Source: Flavobacteriales bacterium
GTDB lineage: Bacteria; Bacteroidota; Bacteroidia; Flavobacteriales_F; PHOS-HE28
NCBI GenBank assembly: GCA_020854015.1
Contig: JADZGG010000054.1
Span: 1 to 6,107 of the forward strand
Reading direction: 5' to 3'
Length of the DNA: 6,107 bases
In this document: positions 5,529 through 6,107 of the stretch, piece after piece
Layout: every line of letters begins with the position of its first letter
Position numbering within the stretch: position 1 is the first letter of the stretch
Translations under genes and position numbers: made by a program
The notes under the pieces: generated by a model
The model's database searches: none
What the model saw: the letters and a program-made list of their open reading frames with translations, nothing else
What the model was told of the DNA's origin: nothing

Positions 5529-6107
5529 GGCTGCGAAGGTGACCTGCCCGAACCCAATTCCTCACGAGAGAAACGGTCGAAGACGGTGGTCGCATGGAAG
5601 TGGCTTTGCCAGTAGGCACGGACACCGGCCCTGGCCTCCGCGGAGCCCCATCGGCTTGCCGTGAACGCATCGATCCAGCGGGCCACCTCCTTGATATCGG
5701 GCTGTGTAGGCAGTAACAAGCCCGTATGTTCGTTCACCAGGTCACGGACCCCGCCGGAATCCGTGACCAACAAAGGAATACCGAAGCTCGCCGCTTCCTG
5801 CGCGGCCACGGCCACACCGCCCTCCAGCTCGCTGAACAAGGCGAACAGGTGTACGGGATTCGCTGCGTACCAAGCCATGATCTCGGCATTGCTCATCCCG
5901 CCCATCCAGGTGACGCGCACATGGGAAGGCAATGATGCGGCTTTTGTTTCCAGTGAAGCACGCTCGGGACCATCGCCGAAATGGGTCCACTCCACAGGCA
6001 CCTTCACCCGGCAGAGCACATCGATCCACAGGTCCACACGCTTACGTGGGATCAGGTATGAGCAGCTGGCGATGCGCAAAGGCCGAGGATCGACCCACGG
6101 ATTCTGC
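5525..6107 (-). CDS. Glycosyltransferase family 4, C-terminal part
   Basis: The reading frame is open from the right edge of the window to the TGA at 5527-5525, giving the last 193 residues of a GT4 enzyme. Its N-terminal acceptor domain lies outside the window. A TTG at 6079 is in frame, but it falls inside the conserved PLRIASCSYLIPRKRVDL segment, so it is not a real start. Visible motifs, counted from the edge, are the donor-domain opening SYLIPRKRVDLWIDVL (16-31), WTHFGDGPE (40-48), and ELEGGVAVAAQEAASFGIP (93-111), where Glu95 and Glu104 again have eight residues between them. This C-terminal half aligns along its length with the complete GT4 immediately downstream, including shared VEWTHFG and QEAASFGIPL. 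The stop overlaps the start of that gene as ATGA. The predicted role is a cytoplasmic glycosyl transfer step in the same repeat unit, with a donor or acceptor different from that of its paralogue. Confidence 0.9.
   Translation of the reverse strand, partial: QNPWVDPRPLRIASCSYLIPRKRVDLWIDVLCRVKVPVEWTHFGDGPERASLETKAASLPSHVRVTWMGGMSNAEIMAWYAANPVHLFALFSELEGGVAVAAQEAASFGIPLLVTDSGGVRDLVNEHTGLLLPTQPDIKEVARWIDAFTASRWGSAEARAGVRAYWQSHFHATTVFDRFSREELGSGRSPSQP

Noticed and set aside
5525..6079. A complete short protein starting at TTG 6079
   Set aside because: The frame stays open to the window edge and the TTG codon is a Leu within the conserved GT4 donor-domain opening, so the gene is simply cut by the window.

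Overview
The window looks like part of a surface-polysaccharide (O-antigen, capsule or exopolysaccharide) locus from a high-GC member of the Bacteroidota. The host is an inference. It rests on the style of the proteins: the epimerase opens with GTRPNFIK and carries VVGDVNST, the two GT4 glycosyltransferases have a FPYGSGE opening and an EGG..QEAASFGIP block, and most genes lack a Shine-Dalgarno sequence. A high-GC Flavobacteriales-type lineage would fit. No ribosomal, tRNA or housekeeping marker is present to settle it.

All seven genes lie on the minus strand, so transcription runs from the right edge to the left edge. In that order they are: the C-terminal half of a GT4 glycosyltransferase (cut by the right edge), a complete GT4 paralogue of it, an AlgI/DltB-type MBOAT membrane O-acyltransferase, a membrane-anchored SGNH/DltD-like protein, a GT2 glycosyltransferase, a serine-acetyltransferase-like left-handed beta-helix acetyltransferase, and the N-terminal third of a non-hydrolysing UDP-GlcNAc 2-epimerase (cut by the left edge). 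Three junctions are 4-bp ATGA overlaps. The other three gaps are 27, 12 and 3 bp. There is no room for an internal promoter or terminator outside coding sequence, so this reads as one tightly coupled operon. No stretch over 30 bases is non-coding, and I see no RNA gene, mobile element, CRISPR array or attachment site.

The likely joint role is as follows. The epimerase supplies UDP-ManNAc or a derivative, and the three cytoplasmic glycosyltransferases build a repeat unit. The soluble hexapeptide enzyme probably acetylates a sugar or sugar nucleotide in the cytoplasm. The MBOAT and SGNH pair moves acyl (probably acetyl) groups across the inner membrane onto the polymer in the periplasm, as AlgI/AlgJ do for alginate and DltB/DltD do for teichoic acid.

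The points most worth a second look are: the MBOAT partner, whose GSS and DxxHL...G motifs resemble DltD in what appears to be a Gram-negative polysaccharide operon; two separate acetylation routes in one operon; and a tandem GT4 duplication in which both copies carry one extra residue in the E-x7-E motif. I do not see a wholly new system here.
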